A stretch of 64,000 nucleotides of DNA. Source: ZC4RG20 sp036381515 (lineage in GTDB: Bacteria; Pseudomonadota; Gammaproteobacteria; Steroidobacterales; Rariloculaceae). The stretch is from positions 1 through 64,000 of the forward strand of contig DASVCR010000080.1 in assembly GCA_036381515.1 (NCBI GenBank), read 5' to 3'. Shown here in pieces: positions 25,938 through 34,687 of the stretch; the stretch's first letter is position 1; each line of letters opens with the position of its first letter. Position numbers and translations under genes: made by a program. Under the pieces are notes generated by a model. It was given only the letters and a program-made list of their open reading frames with translations, was not told the origin of the DNA and ran no database searches.

Positions 25938-26383
25938 TCAGCGTTTTCGCCCCCACGCCTGAGAGATGCGCGGGCAGGACACGACGGTGTCGGCGCGTTC
26001 GGCAAAGGCAGCGAGCTCCGCGGCGATGCCGTCGATCTCCTCCGCGGTCGCGACGTCGAGTGCGATCAGCGTGTCGCGCACTGCGGCGAACGTCAGCAAC
26101 GGCAGCCGCTTGACGTCGCCGTCGCGTCCGTACGGCGGGACCAGCGACGAGTCGACGCCGATGAATCCCGCACCCTCGAGAAGACGAACGAGCTTTCGGC
26201 CGACGAACGGGTCGCCGCCACGCCGCCGCAGCCCGCATCGACGACGATGCCGCCCGCGGCCGGCACGTGGCGATCGAGCAGTCTCCTCGTCGGCTCGCCG
26301 AGGACGCGGGCGATCACCGCGAGCCGCGCCCGTCCGTCGTCACCGCCACTCAAGACGTAGCGTTCGAGCCCTTCCCCCTTCAC
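25938..26383 (-). pseudogene. SAM-dependent methyltransferase, internally deleted
   Basis: The minus strand first encodes GLERYVLSGGDDGRARLAVIARVLGEPTRRLL and the SAM-binding loop VVDAGCGG. The frame then breaks, and another frame continues with GGDPFVGRKLVRLLEGAGFIGVDSSLVPPYG and ends CPRISQAWGRK. About 100 residues that should sit between, the middle of the Rossmann fold, are missing. Deletion plus frameshift near 26225 make it non-functional. GTG 26383 is the likely old start. Confidence 0.7.
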
Positions 26384-26743
26384 GTCGGATCCTCCGTTCG
26401 TTGCGGGTGATCCCGCAGAGTCTTCTGCGCCTGTGCTAGCAAGGCGCGTGCCGACGATCGCGGAGTCGACGGAACTTGGCTGCGGCATCTAATGAACCTG
26501 GACAGGCGGACATGTGCGTTCGCAATGGAGGTCGAACGACGCTCCCGCGCTCCACGCGGTCACGCGACCCGTGGACGACGGTGCGTGGTGAGAGCCGAGG
26601 CTACACGCTCGGCCGCCACTACGGCGCCGCGCGCCGCACACGCGCGCACTGACGCACAAGTCAGCCCTTTCGTTCAAGCCTGCCCGACAGGCGCCCGCCT
26701 ACGATGTGCCCCGTCAACCGGCCATTCCGATCAGGAGAGCAAC
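26384..26743. other. gene-free stretch before the metallothionein-like gene
   Basis: I see no protein or RNA gene. The last 100 bases should hold the promoter and leader of the small cysteine-rich gene at 26744, but no regulator site is recognisable. Confidence 0.45.
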
Positions 26744-26908
26744 ATGACCGTCACGAACACGACTCTTTGCCGTTGTGCCAATTGCACCGGGAGCTGCAAC
26801 TGCGGGTGCGAGCATCAGGCGGCTGCCGTGCCGCCTCGGAGCGAAGCCTGCGACTGCGGAGATGCATGCCGCTGCGATCCCTGCAGCTGTGCAGAGCGCA
26901 AGTCCTGA
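26744..26908 (+). CDS. metallothionein-like cysteine-rich small protein
   Basis: A 54-residue protein with twelve cysteines and almost no hydrophobic residues. The cysteines fall in two clusters: residues 9-22 (CxC, CxxC, CxxxC, CxCxC) and 36-49 (CxCxxxCxCxxCxC), joined by a 13-residue linker with a histidine. Such clusters bind several Zn2+, Cu+ or Cd2+ ions. ATG 26744 has GGAG 8 bases upstream. Bacterial metallothioneins of the SmtA type are of similar size, but I cannot assign a family from spacing alone. It converges on an AraC regulator gene. Confidence 0.75.
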   Translation: MTVTNTTLCRCANCTGSCNCGCEHQAAAVPPRSEACDCGDACRCDPCSCAERKS

Positions 26909-26920
26909 GCAGCGGCAGGT

Positions 26921-26941
26921 GCGGCCGCGTCGCGCGGCCGC
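26921..26941. terminator. GC hairpin between convergent genes
   Basis: A perfect 9-base stem (26921-26929 with 26933-26941) and 3-base loop lies 13 bases after the metallothionein-like gene and 42 bases from the end of the convergent AraC gene. It could serve both. No T run is present. Confidence 0.45.
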
Positions 26942-26982
26942 GCCTTGCCAAGATCACCAAACGACCTGCCGGCTCGGCGCCG

Positions 26983-27747
26983 TCAGTCGATCCTGACGAA
27001 GGACGGCGCGATGCCCATCATCTTGCGAAACGTCCTGGTGAGATGCGCGGCATCTGAGAATCCCGCGGCATGGGCCGCCGCGGTCGCGGCCGCACCGTTG
27101 CCGATGGCCTCGACCGCTCGCTGGAGACGCAGCCACAGCTGATACGTGCGAAAGCTCTGCCCGGTTTGCTCGACGAACAGGTGGCGGAACCGACCGGGAG
27201 ACAGCGCGACGCGCGCCGACGCCTCGCCGAGGCTCACTGCCCGATCACTGTGCCACAGCGCCTCGATCGTGCCCTCGATCCGCGGATCGACGGCGTCGGG
27301 ACGAGGCACCTTCTCGGCGAATCCCTCGACGAATCGTCGTGCGGCTTCTCGCAAGACCACCGCATCGGCGCGGCGAACGTCGAGCATGCGCAGCGCTTCC
27401 GCGTGCGCCTCGACTTCGGCGGGCGGCAATTCGACGATGGCGTCGCGACCGAAGCGTGTGAGCAGCGCGCGGCCGACACGTGTCTCCGGCTCGACGAAAA
27501 CCTGCGCGGTGAACTGCGACGAAGCGTCGAATGCGTGCGGCAGATGCGGAGGCACGAAGGCGGCTCCGTACGGCCGCCAGTCGTGCTCGCGTGTCTTGAA
27601 ACGGACCGTGCCGTCGAAGGCAAGACTGATCTGTATGGCGTGATGGGCGTGGAGCCGGACGTTGCCGCTCGCCTCGCCGATCCACAGGCTGCCGCCGTGC
27701 CAGCAGTGGATTCGCCCGCGTCCGGTCGGCTGCGCCGTGCGTATCAA
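26983..27747 (-). CDS. AraC family transcriptional regulator
   Basis: A 254-residue intact regulator. The N-terminal cupin has the usual histidines (HAHHAIQISLAF, VPPHLPHAFDAS). The C-terminal tandem helix-turn-helix is complete: VSLGEASARVALSPGRFRHLF, then TYQLWLRLQRAVEAIGNGAAATAAAHAAGFSDAAHLTRTFRKMMG. The start appears to be TTG 27747, since the conserved frame has no ATG nearby; no good ribosome site is visible. Its target is unknown: the IS21 element has landed 180 bases upstream, so any original divergent partner may have been separated from it. Confidence 0.85.
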   Translation of the reverse strand: MIRTAQPTGRGRIHCWHGGSLWIGEASGNVRLHAHHAIQISLAFDGTVRFKTREHDWRPYGAAFVPPHLPHAFDASSQFTAQVFVEPETRVGRALLTRFGRDAIVELPPAEVEAHAEALRMLDVRRADAVVLREAARRFVEGFAEKVPRPDAVDPRIEGTIEALWHSDRAVSLGEASARVALSPGRFRHLFVEQTGQSFRTYQLWLRLQRAVEAIGNGAAATAAAHAAGFSDAAHLTRTFRKMMGIAPSFVRID

Positions 27748-28040
27748 GAGTAAGCTCGTTGCTCGAGGATCGAGAGAATCATGACATAGCGCGACTTCCT
27801 ATGCATGGCGCTCGGGTAGTCGGCACCTGCCCGCTCACTATTTCGGCCGGGAGATATACGCAGCGTTCGAGGATAGGCTTGCCTCCGAACGGGAACGGAA
27901 CGGCGCGATGAGGCGGGAAACGACACCTTGTAGGCGGCGGCCGTAAATTGCACAGATTCGGCGGACCAAAATTGCACACTCGTTGACGGCGGCCTGCGGG
28001 CCGCTTCCCCTTGGCGGCGACGCTGGAGCGGAGCCGCTGC

Positions 28041-29060
28041 ATGTACGGACGGGAGACGAGGGTGTTGTCACGCCACTATGCGGAGCAGGGTCTGAAGAAG
28101 ACGGAGCTGGCCCGGCGGCTCGGCGTCAGCCGAAGAACGATCTATCATTGGCTGGCCGAAGGGCAACTGGGTCGCGACCTGGATGCGGAGCCTGTCCGCT
28201 ACTCTCCGCGACCGCCCGTGCCGACGAAGCTCGATCCCTACAAGGGCATCATCGCGGCGCGGTTGGAAGCCTTTCCCGAGCTCACCGCGCAGTGACTGTT
28301 CGAGGAGATTCGTGCGGCCGGGTATCCGGGCGGCTACACGCAGCTGAAGGAGTATGTGCGCAAGGTTCGGCCGCAACCGCCAGCGGATCCGGTCGTGCGC
28401 TTCGAGACGCCGGCAGGCTTTTAGGGCCAAGTCGATTTCGGCATTTTCGATCTGCCATTGGTCCAGCGATACGCGCTGTTGGTGATGCTTGCCTACTCAC
28501 GGCTGTTGTGGCCGCAGTTCTATCGCCGCCAGGACATGGAGACGCTGATCCGAGGGCTGGAGGCAGCGTTCGAGTACTTTGGCGGCGTGCCGGCGGAGCT
28601 GCTCTTCGACCAGATGCGAGCGGTCGAGAACGACGATCGGCGCGGCGAAGGTGGCTCGTTGATCCTGAACGCCGAGTTCCTGCGCTTCGCCGAGCACTGG
28701 GGCTTTCGACCTCGAGCCGGCCGGCCATACCGAGCACGGACGAAGGGCAAGATCGAGCGGCCGATCCGCTACTGTAGCCAGAGCTTTTCCTACGCGCGCG
28801 AGTTCGTGAGCGATGACGACCTCAACGCCTAGGCGCTGCGCTGGCTCGAGGAAGTCGCGAACGTGCGCCGGCATCGGACCACGGGCGAGTCGCCGAGAGC
28901 GCGCTTTGAGCGTGATGAGCGCGCGCAGCTTCGGCCTTTGGCCTGTCGGCCCTTCCCCCGCCTTGCAGCTGCAGCGCCCCTTCCGCGCAAGCGCGCCGCT
29001 CTTCCCCATGTGGAGGTCGAGCGCCGCTCGTTGAGCGTCTACGCCGGAGTCGTGCGATGA
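28041..29060 (+). pseudogene. istA: IS21 transposase IstA with three in-frame stops
   Basis: The frame from ATG 28041 to 29060 has no frameshift but contains stop codons at 28293-28295 (TGA), 28422-28424 (TAG) and 28830-28832 (TAG). The helix-turn-helix KTELARRLGVSRRTIYHWL lies near the start. Parts of the DDE catalytic region are seen in GQVDFGIF, AFEYFGGVPAELLFDQMRA and GRPYRARTKGKIERP. Each stop is explained by one C-to-T change in a CGA or CAG codon expected from the family. The last codons overlap istB (ATGA). Confidence 0.85.
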
Positions 29061-29618
29061 AGCGCGCGGCCGCAGCAAGGCGCGACCACATTCGGGCCAT
29101 GTTGGCGGATCTGCGGATGTCTGGAGCGCTCGAGGCCGTCGACGAGATCCTCGCCGGCGGCGACGGCGGTACGCCGCCGAAGCCATCGAACGGCTTCTTA
29201 ACGCCCAGATCTCCCTGCGCAACAACCGCCGGCTCCAGACCGCCATGCGTTCGTCTCGGCTCAGGCGGCTGCGGGTTCTGAGTCATCCAGCGCTGCTGCT
29301 CGTCGACGAGATCGGGTATTTGCCCGTCAGTCGCGACGGTGCGGTGTTGTTTTCCCAGCTGATCAACGCGCGCTACGAGCAGGCCTCAACCGTGCTCACC
29401 TCCAACAAGGGTTCGAGGAGTGGGGCGAGATCCTCGGCGACGAGGTCATGGCCGCTGCGCTGATCGACCGACTGATGCATCACTGCCACGTCGTCAACAT
29501 CCGCGGCAACAGCTACCGGATGCGCGAGCACACCGAGCTCTGGCAAAGCATCCAGGAGGAACAGAACGAGCCGTCAACTGCCTCTAAGCGACGGCGAAGG
29601 GAGGTTCAGCCGACCTGA
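29057..29618 (+). pseudogene. istB: IS21 helper ATPase IstB, deleted and frameshifted
   Basis: Three frames together recall IstB. The start is MKRAAAARRDHIRAMLADLRMSGALEAV; next comes AEAIERLLNAQISLRNNRRL in another frame. After a gap, HPALLLVDEIGYLPVSRDGAVLFSQLI, with Walker B, follows. The last part, EWGEILGDEVMAAALIDRLMHHCHVVNIRG, is in yet another frame. The Walker A region is missing entirely (joined near 29250). Frameshifts are near 29165 and 29410. It cannot bind ATP. Confidence 0.82.
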
Positions 29619-29693
29619 GGTTCGTCACCTCGAAGAGGTGTGCAATTTTCGGCCGCCACAAATGTGCAATTTTCGACCGGCGTTGACACACCT

Positions 29694-30148
29694 CTGAAAG
29701 CCTCCGAGCCAGCGAGTGTGACAAGACCGCTGCCGCTCAAGAGCGGCGTCAAGTACTACCTCCATATGTCTGAAAATTCGACCGCAACCCGTCAATTGCG
29801 CCCCGCAAGTTCGATTGTACTGACCCGCCGCCTGCGGATGAGGACGTCCAAAAAACTGCGCCTCACTGACTGAATGCGCCGGTCCCCGGAAAGCACCTGC
29901 CGGGGTGAGGGACAAAGCCGGCTATGTATGCCTCCGCGGCGCAGCGAGCTTCTGAAGGCACGCTTGAGCCCAAGAGGGCTACTGACCGGGCATCCCAGCT
30001 CGACTGGGACGCAAAGAACGTCAGCCGCGAGCATGAAAAAAGGCGGTACACGTCGCGGTAAAGTCGACGTACAGGCCTTGTAAATCTTCCTATCTGCACC
30101 TAAATTGCCGCGGCGCTTGTCTGCCTCGATGCTCGGGCGGGAGTAGTT
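29694..30148. other. gene-free stretch between IS21 and ATPase gene
   Basis: I recognise no gene, RNA or repeat here. Short frames are full of stops. The last 60 bases should carry the promoter of the ATPase/DUF4276 pair; the start codon at 30149 has GGGAG 6-7 bases upstream. Confidence 0.45.
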
Positions 30149-31384
30149 ATGAAGGCCGCAAATTCGACGCCGCGCGCGCCGGCGCGCATCGAGTACCTTA
30201 AAGTACAGAATTTCCGTGCGCTGCGAGAGGTAGAGCTGAGAGAGCTCACGCCCCTTACCGTGCTGCTCGGACCAAATGGCAGCGGAAAGTCCACGGTGTT
30301 CGACGTATTTGCCTTCCTTTCCGAGTGCTTCGAGCTCGGATTGCGCCGGGCGTGGGACAAGCGCGGACGCGCGAAGGAGCTGAAGACGCGGGGTAGCGAC
30401 GGACCCGTGTCAATTGAGATCAAATATCGGGAAGCCGGGTATCCCCTCATTACTTATCACCTCGCCGTTGATGAACGCGGAACGGGCCCGGTCGTTATTG
30501 AGGAATGGCTAAGCTGGAAGCGAGGCAGCCACGGCCGTCCGTTCCGGTTCCTGGAATATCGCGAAGGTCAAGGCCGCGCGGTGAGCGGCGAACTGCCAGA
30601 CGAGCAGGACACGCGAATCGAGGTGCCGCTGAAGTCCGCCGATCTGCTTGCCGTCAACGCGCTCGGGCAATTCGCTGAGCATCCGCGCGTAGCCGCTCTG
30701 CGCGATTTCATTACCGGTTGGTACGTCTCGTATCTCTCCGCTGAAAGCACGCGAGGGCAACCGGAAGCCGGGCCGCAGGAGCGTTTGAGTAAGAGCGGCG
30801 ACAACCTAGCCAACGTGATTCAATATCTCGCTGAACGGCACAGCGACCGTTTAGAGCGGATCATTGAGGTACTTCGCCAGCGAGTGCCTCGCATCGAGCG
30901 CGTGCTTGCCGAGACCATGCCGGATGGCAGGCTGCTATTGCAAATCAAAGATGCGCCGTTCAGTCATCCTGTGCTGGCACGTTTCGCATCGGATGGCACC
31001 CTCAAGATGCTGGCCTATTTGGTGTTGCTCTTCGATCCGGATCCACCGCCGTTCATCGGCATCGAAGAGCCGGAGAATTTCCTGCACCCACGGTTGCTGC
31101 CGGAGCTGGCCGAGGAATGCCGTGCGGCCACTGCCCGCACCCAGCTTCTGGTGACGACACACTCGCCGTTCTTTCTGAATGCCTTACGCCCTCGGGAAGT
31201 GCGTGTGCTATGGCGTGATGAGCAAGGTTTCACGCAAGTGCAACGCGCGAGCGACCTGCCTGGCGTTGTCGAGTTTGTTCAACACGGTGCATTGTTAGGT
31301 CATCTGTGGATGGAAGGGCAACTAGGCGTGGGGGATCCCCTCGTCAACCAAGGGGCGCCGTCCCGCCCGCAGCGGAAGCGCTAA
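30149..31384 (+). CDS. AAA family ATPase (AAA_21/OLD-like)
   Basis: A 411-residue ABC-type ATPase. It begins with the RecF/OLD-like strand IEYLKVQNFRALREVEL, followed by Walker A GPNGSGKST (41-49). The signature-type region ASDGTLKMLAYLVLLFD precedes Walker B IGIEEPENFLHPRLL; the switch histidine is in LLVTTHSPFFLNALRP. There is no fused nuclease domain; the next gene, 2 bases later, encodes a DUF4276 protein that likely supplies it. Such ATPase plus TOPRIM-like pairs are typical of anti-phage systems, where the ATPase senses and the partner cuts nucleic acid. The location in an accessory island supports that reading, which remains inference. Confidence 0.88.
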   Translation: MKAANSTPRAPARIEYLKVQNFRALREVELRELTPLTVLLGPNGSGKSTVFDVFAFLSECFELGLRRAWDKRGRAKELKTRGSDGPVSIEIKYREAGYPLITYHLAVDERGTGPVVIEEWLSWKRGSHGRPFRFLEYREGQGRAVSGELPDEQDTRIEVPLKSADLLAVNALGQFAEHPRVAALRDFITGWYVSYLSAESTRGQPEAGPQERLSKSGDNLANVIQYLAERHSDRLERIIEVLRQRVPRIERVLAETMPDGRLLLQIKDAPFSHPVLARFASDGTLKMLAYLVLLFDPDPPPFIGIEEPENFLHPRLLPELAEECRAATARTQLLVTTHSPFFLNALRPREVRVLWRDEQGFTQVQRASDLPGVVEFVQHGALLGHLWMEGQLGVGDPLVNQGAPSRPQRKR

Positions 31385-31386
31385 GA

Positions 31387-32004
31387 ATGGTTGCCACGCA
31401 TCTAGAGTTGCTCGTCGAAGAGCCATCGATGGAGGCATTCCTTCGTGCCCTGCTGCCGCGATTGCTGCCGCAAGAAGCGACTTTTGAAGTGCACCCATTC
31501 CAAGGCAAAGCTGATTTGCTGAACAAACTCGAGGCGCGGCTGCGTGCCTATGCGTTCTGGTTACCTGAGGAGTGGCGCATCGTAGTCGTAGTGGATCGTG
31601 ACGACGATGATTGCACGGATATCAAGCGCAGGCTGGAGAATGCCGCGTTGCGCGCCGGGTTGCGCACACGCTCCCAAGCGGGCAACGGTCAATGGCAAGT
31701 CGTCAACCGGATTGCGATTGAAGAGCTCGAGGCCTGGTACTTCGGCGATTGGACGGCTGTAAGAGCCGTCTATCCCCGGGCGCCAGCCAGTGTGCCAAGT
31801 CGCAAAGGCTTTCGCGATCCGGACGCTATCTCGGGCGGTACATGGGAGGCATTCGAGCGAATTATGCGCCGGCATGGCTACTTCGACGGAGGCTTAAGCA
31901 AAATGGAGGCCGCCCGAGCGATTGGTGCACAAATCGATCCTTCCCGCAGCGTCTCCCGCAGCTTTTCCGCGTTCTGCAATGCCGTCTCTGAGGCGTTTAC
32001 ATGA
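31387..32004 (+). CDS. DUF4276 family protein, TOPRIM-like partner
   Basis: A 205-residue soluble protein starting at ATG 31387, two bases after the ATPase stop. Acidic motifs follow the TOPRIM pattern: a glutamate pair in HLELLVEEPSMEAFL (residues 5-19), a strand ending in VVVVDRDDDDC (about 56-66) and IAIEELEAWYFGDW (about 101-114). This arrangement would bind Mg2+ for nuclease or primase-type chemistry. DUF4276 genes are usually found directly after AAA_21 ATPases, as here. The biochemical activity has not been read from sequence; the nuclease role is inferred. Confidence 0.8.
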   Translation: MVATHLELLVEEPSMEAFLRALLPRLLPQEATFEVHPFQGKADLLNKLEARLRAYAFWLPEEWRIVVVVDRDDDDCTDIKRRLENAALRAGLRTRSQAGNGQWQVVNRIAIEELEAWYFGDWTAVRAVYPRAPASVPSRKGFRDPDAISGGTWEAFERIMRRHGYFDGGLSKMEAARAIGAQIDPSRSVSRSFSAFCNAVSEAFT

Positions 32005-32469
32005 TTTCCCCATCGTCATGATGCACCTCCTCACCAGCCTTCTCGGCTGTCCAATTGCCTGGGGCGTGCATCCGGGCGGCTATTTCGGTGTCGGTGGCGA
32101 ACGGACCAAATCAGCACGATGTGCTGCGAGGCCCATGCGCGTGTCTATGGCTGATGAGCCCTCGTTGCAAGACGTCGTTTAGCCACTTGTCACGAGAAAC
32201 GCTGCACCCCGGCCAGGCATAGGAAATCGCCGCGCATATGCGTCGCGCTAAGACGATCGTCGATATCGTCCTGTTCGGACGATCGCTCAGCGCCGCCCTC
32301 TGCGTCCGCGCGCAGAGCGCCTGCTGCAGCCGCGGATACGACAACGTCGAGACGCATTCTCGATAGGTCCGTCGCTTGAGACCTCGTGCTCTCTGACGCG
32401 CATAAAACTAAGCGACGAGCGGCCGACGCGCTTGGACCGGGCAGAACTCGGGTTCTTGCGAACAGCGAA
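32005..32469. other. gene-free stretch at right edge of accessory island
   Basis: No gene is recognisable on either strand. A small frame after the DUF4276 gene has no family features. The right half lies downstream of the PQQ dehydrogenase stop codon. I see no tRNA or direct repeat that would mark an island boundary. Confidence 0.45.
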
Positions 32470-34632
32470 CTACGGTGTGTCCGGAGGACGCACCGCGTTC
32501 GCGCGATCCACGATATACGCGCGGATCGCCTCTGCCTCGTCGGCATCGAGCACATCGGCGAACGACACCATGCCGTTCGCCGCGCGGGCGCCGCCGAGCA
32601 CGATCGCGGCGAAAAGCTCGGGGCTCGCGAGCGCCGGCGAGTACGCGAGATCCGGGAACAGGCCGCGGCGGAACATGCCGCCCGCGTTGCCCGGGTTTTC
32701 ATGGCAGATCCAGCACGTCGACTGATAGAGCTGCTGGCCGCGCGCGATCTCGTCCGCAGACGCCGTCGACGGCGGCGGATTCAGCGGCGGCGGCGAAAAC
32801 TCGACGGGCGGCGGAAGCTCGGCAGTGCCGCCGCGCTTCCACACGAGGAGCCGCGCATGGCTCGGCGCGTAGTAGTTGCCCGCCGCGCGGCCCGCGACGA
32901 CCGCGATGTGCTGCTCGCCGTCGACCTCGAAGCTGATCGGACCGGCGACGATGCCGGTATGCACGCTCTCGGACGACCAGAGCTGCGTGCCGTCCTGCGC
33001 CGAGCGCGCGACGAGACCGTCGCCGGTGCCGTGGAACACGAGCCCGCCGGCCGTCGCGAGCATGCCGGCCGAGTCGCCTTGCGCGCGCCACGCCTCCCGC
33101 TGCCCCACGGGATCCCACGCGAGCACGTAAGCGCCGCGCGGCAGCCGGGCGAGCTCCGCCGTGGCCTCGGCCGAGCGGGCCGCGAGATCGATGCCGAGGT
33201 TCGACACGCGCGGATTCGGGTCGAAGTTGCGCGCGGGCGCATAGATCAACGCATTGTCGCTCGCCGAGAAATACGCGAAGCCCGTCTGCGGGCTGAACGC
33301 CATCGGATGCCAGTTGTGCGCGCCGGCCGACGACGGCTGGACCGCGACGGGCCGACCGGTCCGATCGTAGCGCGCGGCCGGATTCTCGATCGGGCGGCCG
33401 GTCTCGGGATCGATACCGGTCGCCCAGTTCACCGCGGCAAAGTTGTTCGCGGAGATCAGCTCGCCGGTCTTCGCATCGAGCACGTAGAAGAAGCCGTTCT
33501 TCGGCGCCTGCATCACGACGCGCCGCTCGACGCCGTCGATCGTGAGATCCGCGACGACGATCGGCTGGGTCGCCGTGTAGTCCCACGTCTCGCCCGGTGT
33601 CGTCTGGTAATGCCAGACGTACGAGCCGTCGTCCGGATCGAGCGCGACGATCGACGACAGGAACAGGTTGTCGCCGCCGCCGGGGCTGCGCAGCGCCTGG
33701 TTCCACGGCGAGCCGTTGCCGGTGCCGATATAGAGAAGATCAAGCTCCGGGTCGTAGGCCATCGAGTCCCAGACGGTGCCGCCGCCGCCGAGGCGCCACC
33801 ACTCGCCGTTCCACGTCTCGGCGGCCATCGCCATTGTCTCGTTCTCGAAGCCGAGCGCCGGATCGCCCGGCACCGTGAAGAACCGCCAGACGAGCTCGCC
33901 GGTCTCCGCATCGTACGCGGAGACATACCCGCGCACGCCGTATTCGGCGCCGCCGTTGCCGATGATCACGCGGCCCTTCACGACCCGCGGCGCGCCCGTG
34001 ATCGTGTACGCGACGTCGCGCGACACGAGCGTGTCGGTCTCCCACACCTTTTCGCCCGACGCGGCGTCGATCGCGACGAGACGGCCGTCGATCGTGCCGA
34101 CGTAGATCTTGCCGTTCCACGCCGCGGCGCCCCGATTGACGACGTCGCAGCACGCGCGGCTGCCCCACTCGCGCGGCACCTGCGCGTCGAAGGCCCAGAG
34201 CCGCTCGCCGGTGCGCGCGTCGTAGGCCTGCACGTTGCTCCATGCGGTCGTCACGTAGAGCGTGCCGTCGATATAGAGCGGCGTCGCTTCCTGCGTGCGG
34301 TTGATGCCGAGATCGGCGTACCACGCGAGGCCGAGCTCGGCGACGTTGTCGGGCGTGATCTCCGCGAGCGGACTGTAGCGCTGCTCGCGGTATGTCCGGC
34401 CGGTCGACATCCACTGTCCCGGCTCGGCGTCCGCCGCGACGAGGCGTGCGGCGTCGACGCGGGCCGCGGGCGGCGCGGGCTGCGTGCCGGCGATCCCGAC
34501 GACCGGCGCGTCCGACGCGCCCGTTCCCGCCGACGGCCCGGAGCCGGCCGTTCCGGAGGAGTCGCCCGACGGCCCGCAGGCCGCGACGAGCAGAGTGCAG
34601 AGCGTTGCAGAAACGGAAGTGCGCGCGGTCAT
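32470..34632 (-). CDS. PQQ-dependent dehydrogenase, lipoprotein, with cytochrome c domain
   Basis: A 720-residue quinohaemoprotein related to the protein at 8724-10871. It is probably a lipoprotein: the hydrophobic leader ends LLVAAC with C19, followed by a Gly/Ser/Ala/Pro linker to about residue 60. The propeller contains the vicinal disulfide RACCD (C161-C162) and docking repeats. The C-terminal haem domain has CWICH (640-644) and an axial methionine candidate in NGMVSF. ATG 34632 starts the leader; the longer upstream frame is not supported. The enzyme oxidises an alcohol or aldehyde and passes electrons to the respiratory chain. It lies 55 bases downstream of the monooxygenase gene on the same strand. 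Confidence 0.92.
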   Translation of the reverse strand: MTARTSVSATLCTLLVAACGPSGDSSGTAGSGPSAGTGASDAPVVGIAGTQPAPPAARVDAARLVAADAEPGQWMSTGRTYREQRYSPLAEITPDNVAELGLAWYADLGINRTQEATPLYIDGTLYVTTAWSNVQAYDARTGERLWAFDAQVPREWGSRACCDVVNRGAAAWNGKIYVGTIDGRLVAIDAASGEKVWETDTLVSRDVAYTITGAPRVVKGRVIIGNGGAEYGVRGYVSAYDAETGELVWRFFTVPGDPALGFENETMAMAAETWNGEWWRLGGGGTVWDSMAYDPELDLLYIGTGNGSPWNQALRSPGGGDNLFLSSIVALDPDDGSYVWHYQTTPGETWDYTATQPIVVADLTIDGVERRVVMQAPKNGFFYVLDAKTGELISANNFAAVNWATGIDPETGRPIENPAARYDRTGRPVAVQPSSAGAHNWHPMAFSPQTGFAYFSASDNALIYAPARNFDPNPRVSNLGIDLAARSAEATAELARLPRGAYVLAWDPVGQREAWRAQGDSAGMLATAGGLVFHGTGDGLVARSAQDGTQLWSSESVHTGIVAGPISFEVDGEQHIAVVAGRAAGNYYAPSHARLLVWKRGGTAELPPPVEFSPPPLNPPPSTASADEIARGQQLYQSTCWICHENPGNAGGMFRRGLFPDLAYSPALASPELFAAIVLGGARAANGMVSFADVLDADEAEAIRAYIVDRANAVRPPDTP

Positions 34633-34687
34633 CGGCGGGAACCCTCGAACGAGACGGGCGACAGCATCGATCAGACGCCCGGAATGT

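Larger units (their letters stand above)
27929..29688 (+). mobile_element. IS21-family insertion sequence, inactivated
   Basis: The element starts with TGT at 27929 and ends with ACA at 29688 (TG..CA ends). It is flanked by the 5-base duplication CACCT (27924-27928 and 29689-29693). Each end carries two copies of AAATTGCACA 24 bases apart (27945 and 27969; inverted at 29639 and 29663), the multiple terminal repeats typical of IS21. Inside are istA and istB in the usual overlapping order, both broken. The length of 1,760 bases is below the family's usual 2-2.5 kb because istB has lost internal sequence. Confidence 0.88.

Noticed and set aside
25747..26238. A 163-residue minus-strand protein ending in FVGVG repeats
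   Set aside because: The repeat is the antisense of the TPTNP tail of the DUF4252-like gene; the rest is an out-of-frame reading of the decayed methyltransferase.
32005..32469. A prophage or island attachment site at the right edge of the accessory region
   Set aside because: No tRNA, integrase or direct repeat matching the left edge near 20.7 kb could be found by eye.
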